Shown: positions 8,010 to 16,481 of the stretch, one piece after another
Layout: every line of letters begins with the position of its first letter
Numbering within the stretch: position 1 is the first letter of the stretch
Source: Pseudomonas sp.
GTDB lineage: Bacteria; Pseudomonadota; Gammaproteobacteria; Pseudomonadales; Pseudomonadaceae
Reading direction: 5' to 3'
NCBI RefSeq assembly: GCF_030150285.1
Contig: NZ_JASLGE010000054.1
Coordinates: 62,001-126,000, forward strand
Length of the DNA stretch: 64,000 bases
Made by a program: the position numbers and the translations under genes
Notes under the pieces: model-generated
Told to the model about the DNA's origin: nothing
The model's input: only the letters and a program-made list of their open reading frames with translations
Databases searched by the model: none

Positions 8010-8153
8010 GGTCAAATAAATATGCTTTCAATCAAATTTGACTGGTCAATGTTTGTTTTACGCTCAACTTTGACCGCAAATATAAAATTCCCTTTAAAAT
8101 CAATGGATTGCAAGATGGTTGACTTGGCTCGATTTGATTTTCTAGCTGGTCAA
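8010..8153. promoter_or_regulatory. Early control region with repeated GGTCAA/TTGACC operator half-sites
   Basis: The 206 bases between the divergent ner and c genes are AT-rich and contain GGTCAA at 8010-8015, 8044-8049 and 8148-8153, its complement TTGACC at 8070-8075, a related TTGAC at 8119-8123, and the palindrome TCAAATTTGA at 8032-8041. Repeated half-sites between a divergent repressor and early operon are the expected arrangement for c and Ner binding. Which protein binds which site cannot be told from the sequence. Confidence 0.6.
8070..8098 (+). promoter_or_regulatory. Candidate promoter of the c repressor
   Basis: TTGACC (8070-8075) and TTTAAA (8093-8098) are separated by 17 bases, five and four of six matches to the sigma-70 -35 and -10. 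It points to the repressor gene and ends 65 bases before its ATG. The -35 hexamer is itself one of the repeated operator half-sites, which would fit autoregulation. Confidence 0.4.
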
Positions 8154-8163
8154 GGTTGTTGCT

Positions 8164-8829
8164 ATGAACTTTGACGGCTTTGGCGAACGCCTAAGGCAGG
8201 CGATTGGCGCCGATAAACCCTATGCGTTCGCTAAAAAATGCGGTGTATCAGAGAGCTTGTTGCGCAAATATTTGAGCGGCGCATCAGTGCCCAGCGTAGA
8301 GAAAGCTTGGGCAATGGCTAAGACGGCAAAGGTTTCTCTTGATTGGCTTGCTGGAGGGGAAGGGAGTATGTGTCCTTCAGGGTCGTCAAATAAGGCGACT
8401 CCCTCGGATGAGGATGTCTACTCCTACATCCCACTCTATGACGCGCGCTGTAGTGCTGGTCATGGGGCATGGAATGAAGGCTCCAAGGTCTTAACCTTGC
8501 TCGCCTTTACGACCTACTCATTGCGTAAGCAAGGGCTAACGCCGTCAAAGTTGTCAGCGATTCGCGTAGATGGCGACTCCATGGCTGGGCTGCTGGAAGA
8601 TGGCGACACTGTGCTGATTGATCATAGCCGCAATCAGTTGGAGGCAGAGGCTGTCTACGTGATACGGCTGGATGATCATCTCTATGCCAAAAGACTCCAG
8701 CGTCTGTTTGATGGTTCTGTGCAAATCATCAGCGAGAATAAAGCCTACGGGGATGTGCTTGTACCCAAAACCCAGCTAAATGATCTGGCGATCATTGGTC
8801 GGGTAGTTTGGGCTGGCGGCTGGATTTAG
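8164..8829 (+). CDS. Phage c repressor, XRE HTH plus S24 (LexA-like) peptidase
   Basis: 221 residues. The N-terminal 60 form a Cro/CI helix-turn-helix (KKCGVSESLLRKYLSGASVP). The C-terminal part is an S24 autoprotease with Ser139 in VDGDSM and Lys176 in YAKRL as the expected dyad, and the SAGHGA segment as the likely Ala-Gly cleavage region. It would hold the prophage silent and be inactivated after RecA activation by DNA damage; this differs from Mu itself, whose repressor is not LexA-like, and agrees with B3/D3112-type Pseudomonas phages. Transcribed away from the early operon and closed by a terminator at 8850. Confidence 0.9.
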   Translation: MNFDGFGERLRQAIGADKPYAFAKKCGVSESLLRKYLSGASVPSVEKAWAMAKTAKVSLDWLAGGEGSMCPSGSSNKATPSDEDVYSYIPLYDARCSAGHGAWNEGSKVLTLLAFTTYSLRKQGLTPSKLSAIRVDGDSMAGLLEDGDTVLIDHSRNQLEAEAVYVIRLDDHLYAKRLQRLFDGSVQIISENKAYGDVLVPKTQLNDLAIIGRVVWAGGWI

Positions 8830-8849
8830 GCACTTATCGGCCTATGCCA

Positions 8850-8874
8850 AAGAGCCCGCTAGATTCGGGCTCTT
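8850..8874. terminator. Hairpin after the c repressor
   Basis: Nine perfect pairs (AAGAGCCCG at 8850-8858 with CGGGCTCTT at 8866-8874) and a seven-base loop, 20 bases after the repressor stop. It lies between the repressor and a convergent small open frame and can serve both directions. There is no long T run, so efficiency is uncertain. Confidence 0.7.
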
Positions 8875-8884
8875 CACTTGATTC

Positions 8885-9031
8885 CTACGGTTTATTGCTT
8901 TGCAGCTCTTTGGCATCGATTCCAATCGCCATCGCAATCACTCCTTCTTTCAAAGGCCCGCCCCGCTTGGCCTGCCCAGCGTTGTCCCGGTAAACGTCAG
9001 GTCTTCCCACCAGCTTTCTCCCTGGTGCCAA
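8885..9031 (-). CDS. Small ORF at the prophage end, unknown function
   Basis: 48 residues if a TTG at 9029-9031 is used; it has the best ribosome site around (GAGGAGG, nine bases upstream). The product is basic at the start (APGRKLVGRPDVYRDNAGQA) and ends in a short hydrophobic helix (EGVIAMAIGIDAKELQS). An out-of-frame ATG at 9035 after the same ribosome site gives only 12 codons. The frame stays open further upstream to a TTG at 9103. No family is recognised and the gene may not be real; position between the phage terminus and c would be unusual for Mu itself. Confidence 0.35.
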   Translation of the reverse strand: MAPGRKLVGRPDVYRDNAGQAKRGGPLKEGVIAMAIGIDAKELQSNKP

Positions 9032-9070
9032 ACATGGAGCCTCCTCACATTTTGTTGTGGCGTTTTTTAG

Positions 9071-9095
9071 GCTTGGCGCAAAGCTTGGCGTGAAA
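9071..9095. repeat. Short direct repeats near the presumed prophage terminus
   Basis: Two adjacent copies of a 12-13-base unit (GCTTGGCGCAAA at 9071-9082 and GCTTGGCGTGAAA at 9083-9095), flanked by further GGCGT-containing segments (9057-9064 and 9096-9104). Clustered short repeats at phage ends often are transposase-binding sites. This is suggestive only; the stretch 9104-9260 after it is AT-rich and holds no gene I can support. Confidence 0.3.
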
Positions 9096-9263
9096 GGCGT
9101 CAAATGTTCGCGGCCTTATACTCTGCCGCGTAGGATTAGCTAGAATAATGTTGTACGAAAATTTTGATGAGTGACGAGGGTAATGCACGGGTGTCAATTT
9201 TTTGGCTGAAAAAAGATCTTTTTTAATTAAAAAAAGGCACTACACTTAAACTTATCCAAATTA

Positions 9264-9292
9264 TTGACGATATCAGTCTGATGGCTTATTTT
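9264..9292 (+). promoter_or_regulatory. wss: Candidate promoter of the wss operon
   Basis: TTGACG (9264-9269) and TATTTT (9287-9292) are spaced by 17 bases and point to wssA, whose ATG is at 9362. If this is the real promoter, the prophage terminus lies upstream of it and the operon keeps its own start. Not tested. Confidence 0.35.
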
Positions 9293-9361
9293 AATGTAGC
9301 GTGCCCAGTTGCATGCTTTTAGTTTCATGTTCTCATTGGTCGGCGTCACGGAAGATCTTCT

Positions 9362-10735
9362 ATGAATCGCACAGACGACATATCAAGCTTGTTTAACAGG
9401 TTTGGAGGCAGTTCGGACAGTTATCACGAGTTCGACAGTCAGTTGGATTACAAAGAGCCCGTGCCGAAGGCAGCGCCGCCCGTTGCGGAGCCTGAACTCC
9501 CAGTTAATGCGGCACTTGGGGTTGCGAAGGAAGGGTCAGCATTGCAACCTGCCTCACCCCCACTTGCGCCAGAAGTCTCGCTGCCGCTAACAACGCCAGT
9601 TGCCGAACTCGAACAGCCGGTACCTACGCCCGTTGCCGAAGTCGAACAGCCGGTACCTACGCCAGTTGCCGAAGTCGAACAGCCGGTACCTACGCCAGTT
9701 GCCGAAGTTGAGCAGCCGGTGCCAACGCCAGTTGCCAAGGTCGAACAGCCGGTACCCGTTGCAGAAATCGAGCTACCCAAACCTATGCCAATGCCGGTCA
9801 TCGTGCCTCTTGCGCGACCTGAAACGGTGCCTGCAAAAAAAGCGACAAGGACTCCATTGCTGCGCAATCTGCTTGCCGAGGTCGTTCAGGCCCGCCAGGC
9901 CGAGGAGCAGGCTGCAGCGGCAGAGGCACTTGCCAACGCCCGTCCGCCCAAGTGCAAGGCCCACGTTGTGGCGGTTGTGTCGTCCAAGGGCGGGGTCGGT
10001 AAAACCACGTTAAGCGCGGCTCTGGCTGGCTGCTTGCGGTTGGGTGGCGGTCAGACGCTGAGTCTCGATCTGGACCCGCAAAACGCGCTGTATTATCACC
10101 TGGGCGTTGAGTCCGGCAGTATCGGCATAGGCAATGCGGCCCATTGTGAGACAACGTGGAAAGCTGCATTGCAGGCCGGTTTCAGCGGTGCAAAGGTGTT
10201 GCCTTATGGTGCCTTGAGCGATGAAGAGCGACGCACACTGGAACACCGCATGAGTGACGATCAGCATTGGCTTGCCTGGCAGCTCGATGCCATGGGCCTG
10301 TGCGAACAGGACGTGGTGATTTTAGATACGCCCACCGGGCGCAATCTCTACCTCCAGCAGGCGTTGGATGTGGCTGACGAGGTGATTGTAGTCACTACGG
10401 CCGATGCCGCCAGTTTCATTACGCTCGATCAAATGGATCATTGGCTCAACGCCGAGGGTGCGCGCCCTGGCTTTTCGACCTGCCACTACGTGGTCAATCA
10501 GTTCGATGCCAGCCACGAGCTTTCCCGAGACATGCTCGAAGTCTTCAAGCGGCGGCTGGGGAAGAAGTTGATGGCTGTTATCGCTCGGGATAAAACCTTT
10601 GATGAGTCACTGGCTTATGGGCGTGACCCCTTGGCCGACCCGCAAATCTCGTTGGCGTGCCAGGACGTGCAGGTGCTTGCCCAGCAAATCAAGTCGCGGT
10701 TTGCCAATGTTCGCGCTTCAGGGTTGCACGCCTAG
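9362..10735 (+). CDS. wssA: WssA, MinD/BcsQ-like ATPase of the cellulose operon
   Basis: 457 residues. The C-terminal 260 residues are a ParA/MinD-type ATPase with a deviant Walker A (KGGVGKTT, about residues 208-215) and DLDPQNAL as the A' region; family members (BcsQ/YhjQ, WssA) place the cellulose machinery at a cell pole. The N-terminal 200 residues are a Pro- and Glu-rich linker, including five tandem 11-residue units, that starts with a short NRTDDISSLFNRFGG segment likely to contact other Wss proteins. First gene of the operon; its stop shares a base with the wssB start. The ribosome site (GGAAG) is modest. Confidence 0.9.
   Translation: MNRTDDISSLFNRFGGSSDSYHEFDSQLDYKEPVPKAAPPVAEPELPVNAALGVAKEGSALQPASPPLAPEVSLPLTTPVAELEQPVPTPVAEVEQPVPTPVAEVEQPVPTPVAEVEQPVPTPVAKVEQPVPVAEIELPKPMPMPVIVPLARPETVPAKKATRTPLLRNLLAEVVQARQAEEQAAAAEALANARPPKCKAHVVAVVSSKGGVGKTTLSAALAGCLRLGGGQTLSLDLDPQNALYYHLGVESGSIGIGNAAHCETTWKAALQAGFSGAKVLPYGALSDEERRTLEHRMSDDQHWLAWQLDAMGLCEQDVVILDTPTGRNLYLQQALDVADEVIVVTTADAASFITLDQMDHWLNAEGARPGFSTCHYVVNQFDASHELSRDMLEVFKRRLGKKLMAVIARDKTFDESLAYGRDPLADPQISLACQDVQVLAQQIKSRFANVRASGLHA
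9596..9755 (+). repeat. 33-bp tandem repeats inside wssA
   Basis: Five in-frame copies of a 33-base unit coding for PVAEVEQPVPT, the first at 9596 and the fifth incomplete. The units differ by a few bases, most of them silent. They lengthen the Pro-rich linker before the ATPase domain. Copy number could vary by slipped replication without breaking the frame. Confidence 0.9.
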
Positions 10736-12957
10736 TGAATACAAAGATAGACGCCCCAGACGTAACGCAAACCCGCTCCCAGCATTGGGCCCAGTCCGTT
10801 TCTGATTACCTTGCGCGTTGGCCCGCCCCCGCACGGTACGCTTTGTTCGCCGTTACGACCCTGCTCTGTGTGGTCGTGGGTGTGCTCATCATCATTGCGC
10901 CGTTCGACTTGTACGCACAGTGCATTTTTGCAGCGGGCTGTTTTGCCACGGCGTTGATTCTGCGCCGAATTCCCGGCCGGCTCACGGTGTTGGTTCTGAT
11001 TGGCTTATCGCTGACTGCATCGTTGCGCTACATGTACTGGCGTCTGACATCGACCCTTGGGTTTGAGCACTGGGTGGACATGGTGTTCGGTTACGGCCTG
11101 GTGCTGGCTGAGCTGTATGCTTTGGCAGTGCTGGTGTTCGGGTACCTGCAGACGGCCTGGCCGCTGCGCCGCAAGCCCGTGCTGCTCAAGGGGCCGCCCA
11201 GCGAGTGGCCCGTGGTGGACGTGTTTATTCCGTCTTACAACGAAGCGCTCGATATCGTAAAAGTGACCATTTTTGCGGCCCAGGCCATCGACTGGCCCAA
11301 AGACAAATTGCGTGTTCACGTACTCGACGACGGCCGTCGAGAAGACTTCCGCCTGTTCTGCGAGCAGATAGGCGTCAATTACATCACGCGTGACAACAAC
11401 CGCCATGCGAAGGCAGGCAACCTCAACGAGGCCCTTAAAGTCACGAGCGGTGAGTACGTCGCGTTTTTTGACGCTGACCACGTACCCACGCGGTCGTTTT
11501 TGCAAATCAGCATCGGCTGGTTTCTGAAAGACCCCAAGCTTGCGATGTTGCAAACGCCGCACTTTTTCTTTTCTCCGGATCCGTTCGAGAAGAACCTGGA
11601 TACGTTCCGGTCTGTACCCAACGAAGGCGAGTTGTTCTACGGCCTGGTACAAGACGGCAACGACCTGTGGAATGCCACCTTCTTCTGTGGTTCGTGCGCC
11701 GTGCTGCGTCGCGATCCGTTGCTGGAAGTCGGCGGGGTAGCGGTAGAAACCGTAACCGAAGACGCCCACACCGCGCTAAAACTCAACCGCGCGGGTTACA
11801 ACACGGCGTATTTGGCGATTCCACAGGCGGCCGGTCTGGCGACGGAAAGCCTCTCGCGTCACATCAGCCAGCGGATTCGCTGGGCCCGAGGCATGGCGCA
11901 AATTTTCCGTACTGATAACCCGTTGTTCGGCAAGGGCTTAAAGCTTGGTCAACGGCTGTGCTATCTCAACGCCATGCTGCACTTTTTCTATGGTTTACCG
12001 CGCCTGGTGTTCTTGACCGCGCCGCTGGCGTACCTGTTCTTCGGTGCGCAAATTTTCCATGCCACCGGCTTGATGATTACGGCCTATGCGTTGCCGCACA
12101 TCTTTCATGCCAGCTTGACCAACTCTGCGATCCAGGGGCGTTACCGTCACTCGTTCTGGAACGAGGTCTACGAGACGGTATTGGCCTGGTACATCATGGG
12201 CCCGGTCTTGATGGCGCTGGTCAACCCCAAGTTCGGTGGTTTCAACGTAACCGACAAGGGCGGGATCATCGATCAAACCTTCTTCGACTGGAAGCTTGCA
12301 CGCCCTTATATCGTGTTGCTGGCGCTTAACGCTGCGGGGATGATTTTCGGCTTCGTGCAGCTTGCTCTCGGCGAAGAGGGTGCCGTCACTACGTTGCTGA
12401 TCAACCTGGTATGGACCGTCTACAACCTGATCATCACCAGTGCCGCTGTGGCGGTAGCCAGTGAAACTCGTCAAGTACGTTCAGAGCCGCGGGTAGCTGC
12501 CGAGTTGCCAGCGCAATTAACCCTTCCCGATGGCAGCGTGATTAGTTGTGTCACGCAAGACTTCTCCCAAAAAGGCGTGGGCTTGCGTTTGCCGGAAGGT
12601 GTCACCTTGCCTCAAGGGGCACATGTTCAGTTATCACTGTTTCGTGACGATCATCCGAGCAACTTCCCGGCCAGTATCATGTTTAGCCGTGGGTCATTGC
12701 TCGGCTTGCAATTTGATCCTCTGAGCTTGCGCCAACAAAGCGAGCTGATCCGTCTGACCTTTTCGCGTGCCGATACTTGGGCTTCAACGTGGGGGCATGG
12801 GCAGGTCGATACACCGATGACGGCCTTGCGCGCTGTTACCCGTATTGGGTGGCGAGGCATTTGCGCGCTCTATGTAGCCACGATCATGGAGGTCCGTAAT
12901 GCCCTTCAGCGTCGTCGTGCCATACCCTCCACTCCAGAAAACGTAATGGACAAATGA
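10735..12957 (+). CDS. wssB: WssB, cellulose synthase catalytic subunit (BcsA)
   Basis: 740 residues from a GTG that overlaps the wssA stop by one base; this start gives the length of the P. fluorescens protein and avoids a long overlap. It is an inner-membrane GT2 enzyme that polymerises UDP-glucose into beta-1,4-glucan and translocates the chain. Visible motifs in order: VFIPSYNE, FFDADH (DxD), VTEDAHT (TED) and QRIRW (QxxRW), between membrane helices. The C-terminal PilZ domain keeps RSEPR and DFSQKG, the RxxxR and DxSxxG c-di-GMP contacts, so synthesis should depend on c-di-GMP. Confidence 0.95.
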   Translation: MNTKIDAPDVTQTRSQHWAQSVSDYLARWPAPARYALFAVTTLLCVVVGVLIIIAPFDLYAQCIFAAGCFATALILRRIPGRLTVLVLIGLSLTASLRYMYWRLTSTLGFEHWVDMVFGYGLVLAELYALAVLVFGYLQTAWPLRRKPVLLKGPPSEWPVVDVFIPSYNEALDIVKVTIFAAQAIDWPKDKLRVHVLDDGRREDFRLFCEQIGVNYITRDNNRHAKAGNLNEALKVTSGEYVAFFDADHVPTRSFLQISIGWFLKDPKLAMLQTPHFFFSPDPFEKNLDTFRSVPNEGELFYGLVQDGNDLWNATFFCGSCAVLRRDPLLEVGGVAVETVTEDAHTALKLNRAGYNTAYLAIPQAAGLATESLSRHISQRIRWARGMAQIFRTDNPLFGKGLKLGQRLCYLNAMLHFFYGLPRLVFLTAPLAYLFFGAQIFHATGLMITAYALPHIFHASLTNSAIQGRYRHSFWNEVYETVLAWYIMGPVLMALVNPKFGGFNVTDKGGIIDQTFFDWKLARPYIVLLALNAAGMIFGFVQLALGEEGAVTTLLINLVWTVYNLIITSAAVAVASETRQVRSEPRVAAELPAQLTLPDGSVISCVTQDFSQKGVGLRLPEGVTLPQGAHVQLSLFRDDHPSNFPASIMFSRGSLLGLQFDPLSLRQQSELIRLTFSRADTWASTWGHGQVDTPMTALRAVTRIGWRGICALYVATIMEVRNALQRRRAIPSTPENVMDK

Positions 12958-15236
12958 TGAATTCAAAGTCTTTCGCTTTCAGTAATCTGCGCGACCCGCG
13001 TCGTGCACTGGCAGGCCTCACATGGGCCTGGCTGGCGTTGAGTGGCGGCACAGCATACGCCGAGACTGCGCCCGCACCCGCTGATACCCCGACCAACCCC
13101 GGGAGTAGCTACTCGGTGACGCTCAAAGAGTTGGGGCGTAATTACCCCATGACCTTGCGCGGTATTGACTCTACTGACAGTGTCAATTTCAACGTGCGTG
13201 CCGACTCCATTGTCACGGGAGCCAAGCTGAACCTGCAGTACGCCTATTCACCTTCGTTGCTGGCGGATCTGTCGCAGATCAACGTACTGATCAACGATGA
13301 AGTCGCTGCCAGCTTGCCGTTACCCAAAGACAAGGCCGGGCAGCAACAGCAGACGACAATTGACATTCCTGCGCACTTGATCACTGAGTTCAACCGCTTG
13401 AGCCTGCAGTTCATCGGGCACTACACGATGAGTTGTGAAGACCCGCAGCACACGAGCTTGTGGGCCAAGATCAGCAATGGCACACACTTGAATATTGATG
13501 TGTCTCCGTTGGCGCTGGCCAATGACCTGTCGATCTTGCCATTGCCGTTTTTTGATCGCCGCGATGCACGACCACTGAGCCTTCCCTTTGTATTTGCCGC
13601 CTCCCCGGACAGCACCACGCTGGAAGCAGCGGGTGCGGTGTCTTCCTGGTTTGGTGCGCTGGCCAGTTATCGCGGTGCCCGGTTTACGTCGATGTTCAAC
13701 CAGATTCCGGCCAGCGGTAATGCGGTTGTGTTGCTCAGCGGCCCGGGGGATTTGCAACTGGACGGCGTAAGTTTGCCGGCGGCCAAGGGGCCGACCGTGA
13801 ATATTATGACCAACCCTAATGACCCTAACGGCAAGTTGCTGGTCATCACCGGTCGTGACAGTGCCGAGGTCAAGCGCGCAGCCACTGCATTGGTTCTGGG
13901 CAGCCAGGCGTTGTCGGGTAACAGCGTGGTGATTGATAGTCTCGCCGTTGTGCAGCCACGCAAGCCTTACGACGCGCCGAACTGGTTGCCGACTGATCGC
14001 AAGGTCAAGTTGGGCGAGTTACTGCCAGAGCAGCAGTTCAACGTGTCCGGGTACAACCCGGGTGACATTGTGGTACCGCTGAACCTCCCGCCAGACCTAT
14101 TCACCTGGCGTGATGAAGGGGCTCCGCTGGACCTCAAGTATCGCTATACGCCGCAAGAGCAATCCAACAACTCGTCGTTCATTATTAGTTTCAATGACGC
14201 GCTGATTCAGTCGCAGAGCTTGCCCTCTGAAGACAAGCTCGACAGCAGCGTACTCAATGCGTTGAAGTCCAATAATGGCAATCTTGATCGTGAAGCCAAC
14301 GTGCGCCTGCCGCTCAATTCCGTGGCGCTGCAATCACGGCTGCAGTTGCGTTATATGTTTGATTACATCAAGCAAGGTGAGTGCCGCGATATCATCATCG
14401 ATAACATGCGCGGTGCCATCGACCCGGAGTCGACGCTCGACCTGACGGGCTACGATCACTTCATGGCCATGCCAAATCTGGGCGTGTTCAAAGACGCCGG
14501 TTTCCCCTTTACGCGTATGGCTGACCTGTCTGAAACCGCTGTGGTGCTTCCCGATCATCCCGGTGCAGCGGATCTGAATGCTTTCCTGACCGTCTTGGGC
14601 CGTTTTGGCCAGTCCACCGGTTACCCGGCGGTCGGTGTGCGAGTCATCGAAGCGGGCAATGTGGCGAGCGTAGCGGACAAAGACCTGTTGGTTTTTGCTT
14701 CGGGGCCCAATCAGCCATTGTTGTCGCTGTGGGCTGACCGCCTGCCTGCGTACGATGCTAATGGCCAGCAGAAATTCCATTTGTCCGACTTGCCCATGCG
14801 TGTTCGTGACTGGTTCAGCCCTGACCCGGAAGCCAACTTGCGCAGAACCAAGCTGGCGATGGCCTTCTCCGGCGGTGCGCGCAGCACTTACTTGACCGGC
14901 TTCGAGTCGCCGCTCAAAAGCGGGCGCAGTGTCGTGGTGATCGCAGGGGGTGGGCCTGAGGGGTTGGTCGATGCGACCAATGCCCTGATTGGCGGGGAAG
15001 ATTACACCCAGTCGATTCAAGGCAGCCTGGTGGTTGTGCGTGGTAAGGCCATCGAGCCGTTGGTGGCCGATGAGGATTACTACGTCGGTAGCCTGGGCAC
15101 AATCAAATACCTGCAATGGTTTATGTCTCGCAATGTGATGCTGGTCTTGATCCTGACGGGCCTGGGCGTGGTGTTACTCAGTGGTTTGGCGTACCTGGCA
15201 CTGCGTGCACGGGCTAATAAACGGTTAGGTGACTGA
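12954..15236 (+). CDS. wssC: WssC, cellulose synthase regulatory subunit (BcsB)
   Basis: 760 residues (or 759 from the ATG at 12957; the two ATGs overlap the wssB stop as ATGATGA). The N-terminus carries a signal peptide ending about AYA, and a single C-terminal membrane helix (about residues 715-740, VMLVLILTGLGVVLLSG) anchors it in the inner membrane with the bulk in the periplasm. BcsB-type domains with paired carbohydrate-binding and flavodoxin-like modules fill the rest. It is needed with WssB for activity and for guiding the glucan across the periplasm. Confidence 0.95.
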   Translation: MMNSKSFAFSNLRDPRRALAGLTWAWLALSGGTAYAETAPAPADTPTNPGSSYSVTLKELGRNYPMTLRGIDSTDSVNFNVRADSIVTGAKLNLQYAYSPSLLADLSQINVLINDEVAASLPLPKDKAGQQQQTTIDIPAHLITEFNRLSLQFIGHYTMSCEDPQHTSLWAKISNGTHLNIDVSPLALANDLSILPLPFFDRRDARPLSLPFVFAASPDSTTLEAAGAVSSWFGALASYRGARFTSMFNQIPASGNAVVLLSGPGDLQLDGVSLPAAKGPTVNIMTNPNDPNGKLLVITGRDSAEVKRAATALVLGSQALSGNSVVIDSLAVVQPRKPYDAPNWLPTDRKVKLGELLPEQQFNVSGYNPGDIVVPLNLPPDLFTWRDEGAPLDLKYRYTPQEQSNNSSFIISFNDALIQSQSLPSEDKLDSSVLNALKSNNGNLDREANVRLPLNSVALQSRLQLRYMFDYIKQGECRDIIIDNMRGAIDPESTLDLTGYDHFMAMPNLGVFKDAGFPFTRMADLSETAVVLPDHPGAADLNAFLTVLGRFGQSTGYPAVGVRVIEAGNVASVADKDLLVFASGPNQPLLSLWADRLPAYDANGQQKFHLSDLPMRVRDWFSPDPEANLRRTKLAMAFSGGARSTYLTGFESPLKSGRSVVVIAGGGPEGLVDATNALIGGEDYTQSIQGSLVVVRGKAIEPLVADEDYYVGSLGTIKYLQWFMSRNVMLVLILTGLGVVLLSGLAYLALRARANKRLGD

Positions 15237-15242
15237 TCTGCT

Positions 15243-16481
15243 ATGTGGGCTAATTCTAACTCTGCTATTTGTGCGCTTTTGCGTGGCCGACACGTGGCGT
15301 TGTCGTGGTTGGGGGGGCTGCTTGCGGCTGTCAGCTTTACGCCTGCACTGGCCGGCGACCCCGCCTGCAAGAGCGCTGACTGGCCATTGTGGCAGGCCTA
15401 TGCAGCCCGTTTTGTGCAGGATGATGGCCGTATGCTGGAGTCCAGTGTCGAAGCCAATCACAGCACTTCCGAAGGGCAGTCCTATGGAATGCTGTTTGCG
15501 TTGGTGGCCAATGACCCCAAGCGGTTTGAGTCGCTGTGGAAGTGGACCGCTGCCAACCTCTCCGGCGCTGACGTAGGTACCCGGTTACCGGGTTGGCTAT
15601 GGGGGCAGGGCAAGGATGAAAAGTGGCAGTTGCAAGATGCTAACTCAGCCTCCGATGCCGACTTGTGGTTTGCCTATGCGCTGCTCGAAGCCGCCAGGGT
15701 GTGGCAGCGTCCGGATTACCGCGAAGATGCTTTGCGCTTGCTGAACAACATTGAATCCAAATTGATTGTGAACCTCCCCGGGCTAGGGAAAATGGTGTTG
15801 CCCGGCCCTGAAGGCTTCGTTCAGCCTGATCACCTTTGGCGGTTGAATCCCAGTTATTTGCCGCTTCCGTTGTTGCGTCGGTTGGCTAAAGAGGATCCCA
15901 AGGGGCCGTGGAAAGAAGTGGCCGTCAACACCGTTAAAATGGTTAAGGCCACCAGTCCTGAAGGCTATGTCGCCGATTGGGTGGGCTACCGTGCGACTGC
16001 GCCGGACAAAGGCTTGTTTGTGGTAGATCCGATCAAGGGCGATCTGGGCAGCTATGACGCAATCCGGGTTTACCTGTGGGCGGGCATGACGCCCAAGTCT
16101 GATCCTCTGGCAGGGCAGTTGCTGCCCAGCCTCAAGGGCATGTCCCCGGGTACCGGATCGACAGGTTTTCCCCCGGAAAATATTCAGACTTCCAATGGAG
16201 AGCTAAAGGGGCAGGGACCTTTTGGTTTTTCTGCGGCATTGATCCCGTACTTTGCCGCCAAGGGCCAGCCCTGGTTAGCGGATATTCAGCAGCGCCGAGT
16301 GGAAGGGGCGCTCAATGCCGCCCTGCTTAACGGTGAAGGACAAAGCAGCGAGCCTTTGTATTACAACACGATGCTGAGTCTGTTCGCGCTTGGTTGGGCA
16401 GAGCAACGCTATCAGTTCAATGATGATGGAACACTTAAATTGTCTTGGGAGACATCATGCGTTCGCGCCGCAACTCGCTAG
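15243..16481 (+). CDS. wssD: WssD, periplasmic GH8 endoglucanase (BcsZ)
   Basis: 412 residues with a signal peptide ending about ALA. It is a family 8 glycosidase: SSVEANHSTSEGQSYGMLFA contains the general-acid Glu of the family, and the aromatic and Asp-rich segments such as NSASDADLWFAYALLEA follow. BcsZ-type enzymes cut beta-1,4-glucan and are needed for proper export and for biofilm architecture. It follows wssC after a six-base gap; its last 25 bases overlap the wssE start. Confidence 0.95.
   Translation: MWANSNSAICALLRGRHVALSWLGGLLAAVSFTPALAGDPACKSADWPLWQAYAARFVQDDGRMLESSVEANHSTSEGQSYGMLFALVANDPKRFESLWKWTAANLSGADVGTRLPGWLWGQGKDEKWQLQDANSASDADLWFAYALLEAARVWQRPDYREDALRLLNNIESKLIVNLPGLGKMVLPGPEGFVQPDHLWRLNPSYLPLPLLRRLAKEDPKGPWKEVAVNTVKMVKATSPEGYVADWVGYRATAPDKGLFVVDPIKGDLGSYDAIRVYLWAGMTPKSDPLAGQLLPSLKGMSPGTGSTGFPPENIQTSNGELKGQGPFGFSAALIPYFAAKGQPWLADIQQRRVEGALNAALLNGEGQSSEPLYYNTMLSLFALGWAEQRYQFNDDGTLKLSWETSCVRAATR

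Larger units (their letters stand above)
1..9100 (-). mobile_element. Mu-like transposable prophage, early end (partial)
   Basis: The run of genes has the order of the left end of Mu/B3/D3112-type transposable phages: an S24-type c repressor divergent from a Ner-like regulator, then transposase A with a DDE core, the ATPase B, small early genes including DUF3164 and GemA/gp16, and a Mor-type activator at the window edge. The late (head and tail) genes and the other terminus lie to the left of position 1. The terminus on this side must fall after the repressor terminator (8874) and before wssA (9362); the exact base cannot be fixed without the opposite end or an uninfected relative. The end coordinate given is approximate. 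Confidence 0.85.

Noticed and set aside
9000..9035. Twelve-codon ATG frame after a strong ribosome site near the prophage end
   Set aside because: Too short and out of frame with the longer TTG frame; no support.
9448..9867. Minus-strand frame with repeated GTGCSTSATGV units
   Set aside because: It is antisense to wssA and its repeats are the shadow of the tandem repeat; wssA has a clear domain and operon place.
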